From NCBI GenBank assembly GCA_964427535.1, contig CAYRVF010000191.1:1-6299 (forward strand): 6,299 bases of DNA, given 5' to 3'. Both the position numbers and the translations under genes were made by a program. This document shows, piece after piece, positions 5,546 through 6,299 of this stretch. The notes under the pieces are model-generated. The model was given only the letters and a program-made list of their open reading frames with translations. It ran no database searches and was not told the origin of the DNA. The stretch comes from CAYRVF01 sp964427535 (GTDB taxonomy: Bacteria; Chloroflexota; Ktedonobacteria; Ktedonobacterales; JADMIN01). Numbering within the stretch: the stretch's first letter is position 1; each line of letters starts with the position of its first letter.

Positions 5546-5620
5546 GCGGGAGTGGCGCAGTGGTAGCGCAATTGCTTCCCAAGCAATGGGTCGCGGGTTC
5601 GAATCCCGTCTCCCGCTCCA
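5546..5620 (+). tRNA. tRNA-Gly (anticodon CCC)
   Basis: Complete cloverleaf, 75 nt including an encoded CCA. The acceptor stem is GCGGGAG (5546-5552) with CTCCCGC (5610-5616) and discriminator T at 5617. The D stem is GCGC (5555-5558 and 5566-5569), the anticodon stem ATTGC/GCAAT (5571-5575, 5583-5587) with loop TTCCCAA and anticodon CCC at 5578-5580, reading GGG codons. The T arm has loop TTCGAAT (5598-5604) and one G-U pair in the stem. It has its own promoter and terminator and is a single-gene unit. Confidence 0.98.
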
Positions 5621-5625
5621 ACCCT

Positions 5626-5660
5626 CAAGAACCCAGGCCAGTAGCGGTCTGGGTTTCTTG
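5626..5660 (+). terminator. Intrinsic terminator of tRNA-Gly
   Basis: The left arm 5626-5639 (CAAGAACCCAGGCC) pairs with 5646-5660 (GGTCTGGGTTTCTTG) around a 6-nt loop, with one bulged T and one G-U pair. The 3' arm and what follows are T-rich (TTTCTTGTTG), though there is no long uninterrupted T-run. It begins 6 nt after the CCA end. Confidence 0.75.
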
Positions 5661-5718
5661 TTGCGCTTGTCATCCAGGCAAGTGACGCGGAGCCTCATGA
5701 AGTGCGATCCGAGCCAAG

Positions 5719-6299
5719 GTGGCGGCGAGCGAATTCGGCGAAATGGAGGTAATGCTGGCCGACGCTGTCTGCCTTGCGCGGTTCGTCGTGCTCGATACCC
5801 TGACTCCGGCCGAGCGCCTCGCGTTCGTGCTGCACGACCTCTTCGACGTGCCCTTCGATGAGATCGCTCCCGTCGGCGGGCACTCGCCAACCGCGGCGCG
5901 GCAACTCGCAAGCCGCGCGCGCCGGGTGCGGGTCGGACGACCAGCGGCGATGGCCTCCGATGCTGATCTTGCTGCCCAGCGAGCCGTGGTCGACGCCTTC
6001 CTCACTGCTTCGCGCGCCGGGCACTTCCACGCGCTGCTCGCGATACTCGATCCAGAGGTCGTGCTCCGCGCCGACGACGCGGGCGTGGCCACGGGCGCGT
6101 GGAGCGGCGTCCATGGCGCGCAGGACGCCGCCAGGCGGTTCACAATAGTGCGGGGAGCACGTCCGGCGCTCATGAACAGAGCCCTGGGAGCCGTCTGGGT
6201 GCCAGGCGGTCAGCCACGTGTCGCTTTCGTATTCACCGTGACAGACGACAAGATCGTGGCGATCGACCTGGTCGCCGACCCCGAGCACCTGCGCCAGCT
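5719..6299 (+). CDS. ECF41/SigJ-type sigma factor fragment: region 4 plus SnoaL-like domain, sigma region 2 missing (also partial at right edge)
   Basis: 193 codons are open to the window edge. Residues about 13-70 are sigma region 4 (LADAVCLARFVVLDTLTPAE, then FDEIAPVGGHSPTAARQLAS and RARRVRV), which normally contacts the -35 element. Residues about 83 onward are the SnoaL-like extension of ECF41/SigJ factors (AAQRAVVDAFL, LLAILDPEVVLRADD, FVFTVTDDKIVAIDLVADPEHL); DPEHL sits where the family has its C-terminal NPDK-like motif, and ADDAG replaces the usual DGGG motif. The roughly 100-residue sigma region 2, needed for core binding and -10 recognition, is absent: a stop lies in frame at 5698-5700, and the tRNA gene and its terminator are just upstream. 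The start is uncertain (GTG 5719, ATG 5743 or ATG 5752 with GGAGG only 2 nt away). Codon use looks normal and there are no internal stops, so it is either a recent 5'-truncated pseudogene or a retained regulatory fragment. Confidence 0.85.
   Translation, partial: MAASEFGEMEVMLADAVCLARFVVLDTLTPAERLAFVLHDLFDVPFDEIAPVGGHSPTAARQLASRARRVRVGRPAAMASDADLAAQRAVVDAFLTASRAGHFHALLAILDPEVVLRADDAGVATGAWSGVHGAQDAARRFTIVRGARPALMNRALGAVWVPGGQPRVAFVFTVTDDKIVAIDLVADPEHLRQ

Noticed and set aside
5546..5620. tRNA-Gly as an attachment site of an integrated element
   Set aside because: No repeat of the tRNA 3' end and no integrase gene is visible in the window.
5314..5685. Plus-strand 123-codon frame running through the tRNA gene
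   Set aside because: It reads through the tRNA and its terminator; a chance frame.
5670..6288. Two long minus-strand frames (5670-6173 and 5695-6288)
   Set aside because: Antisense shadows of the sigma-factor fragment, which has clear family motifs on the plus strand.

Overview
The window is GC-rich bacterial chromosome with dense coding on both strands. The features suggest a Chloroflexota-like organism, perhaps Thermomicrobia, or a high-GC relative. The reasons are HtrA-type proteases without a signal peptide, an ECF41/SigJ-type sigma fragment, a small Gly/Asp/Glu-rich protein of a style I associate with that group, and a CCA-encoding tRNA. This placement is inference; no marker gene in the window settles it.

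Layout. On the minus strand, 2883 down to 1 looks like a three-gene operon. It holds two tandem HtrA/S1C serine proteases, each with a trypsin-like domain and one PDZ domain (1939-2883 and 821-1867), followed by a NarL/LuxR-type regulator with a degenerate receiver that runs off the left edge (1-686). Hairpins sit in both intercistronic gaps. A 312-bp divergent intergenic region (2884-3195) carries a perfect 16-bp palindrome (3016-3031), a candidate operator. On the plus strand, a patatin-like phospholipase follows (3196-4236), then a stand-alone CheY-like receiver (4379-4828) that starts with GTG. A small acidic, glycine-rich hypothetical protein lies convergently on the minus strand (4898-5140).

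The next 405 bp (5141-5545) hold no convincing gene. They contain a promoter-like site and a hairpin that could bound a small RNA, then an excellent sigma70-type promoter for tRNA-Gly(CCC) (5546-5620), which ends in a stem-loop terminator. At the right edge (5719-6299) is an open reading frame for sigma region 4 plus a SnoaL-like domain of an ECF41/SigJ-type sigma factor. The usual N-terminal sigma region 2 is missing, and its place is occupied by the tRNA gene and terminator.

How the genes may work together: two apparently cytoplasmic PDZ proteases, a regulator whose receiver seems unable to use normal phosphorylation chemistry, a divergent lipase and a single-domain receiver suggest a protein- and membrane-quality or stress locus. 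The proposed functional link is inference from gene order only.
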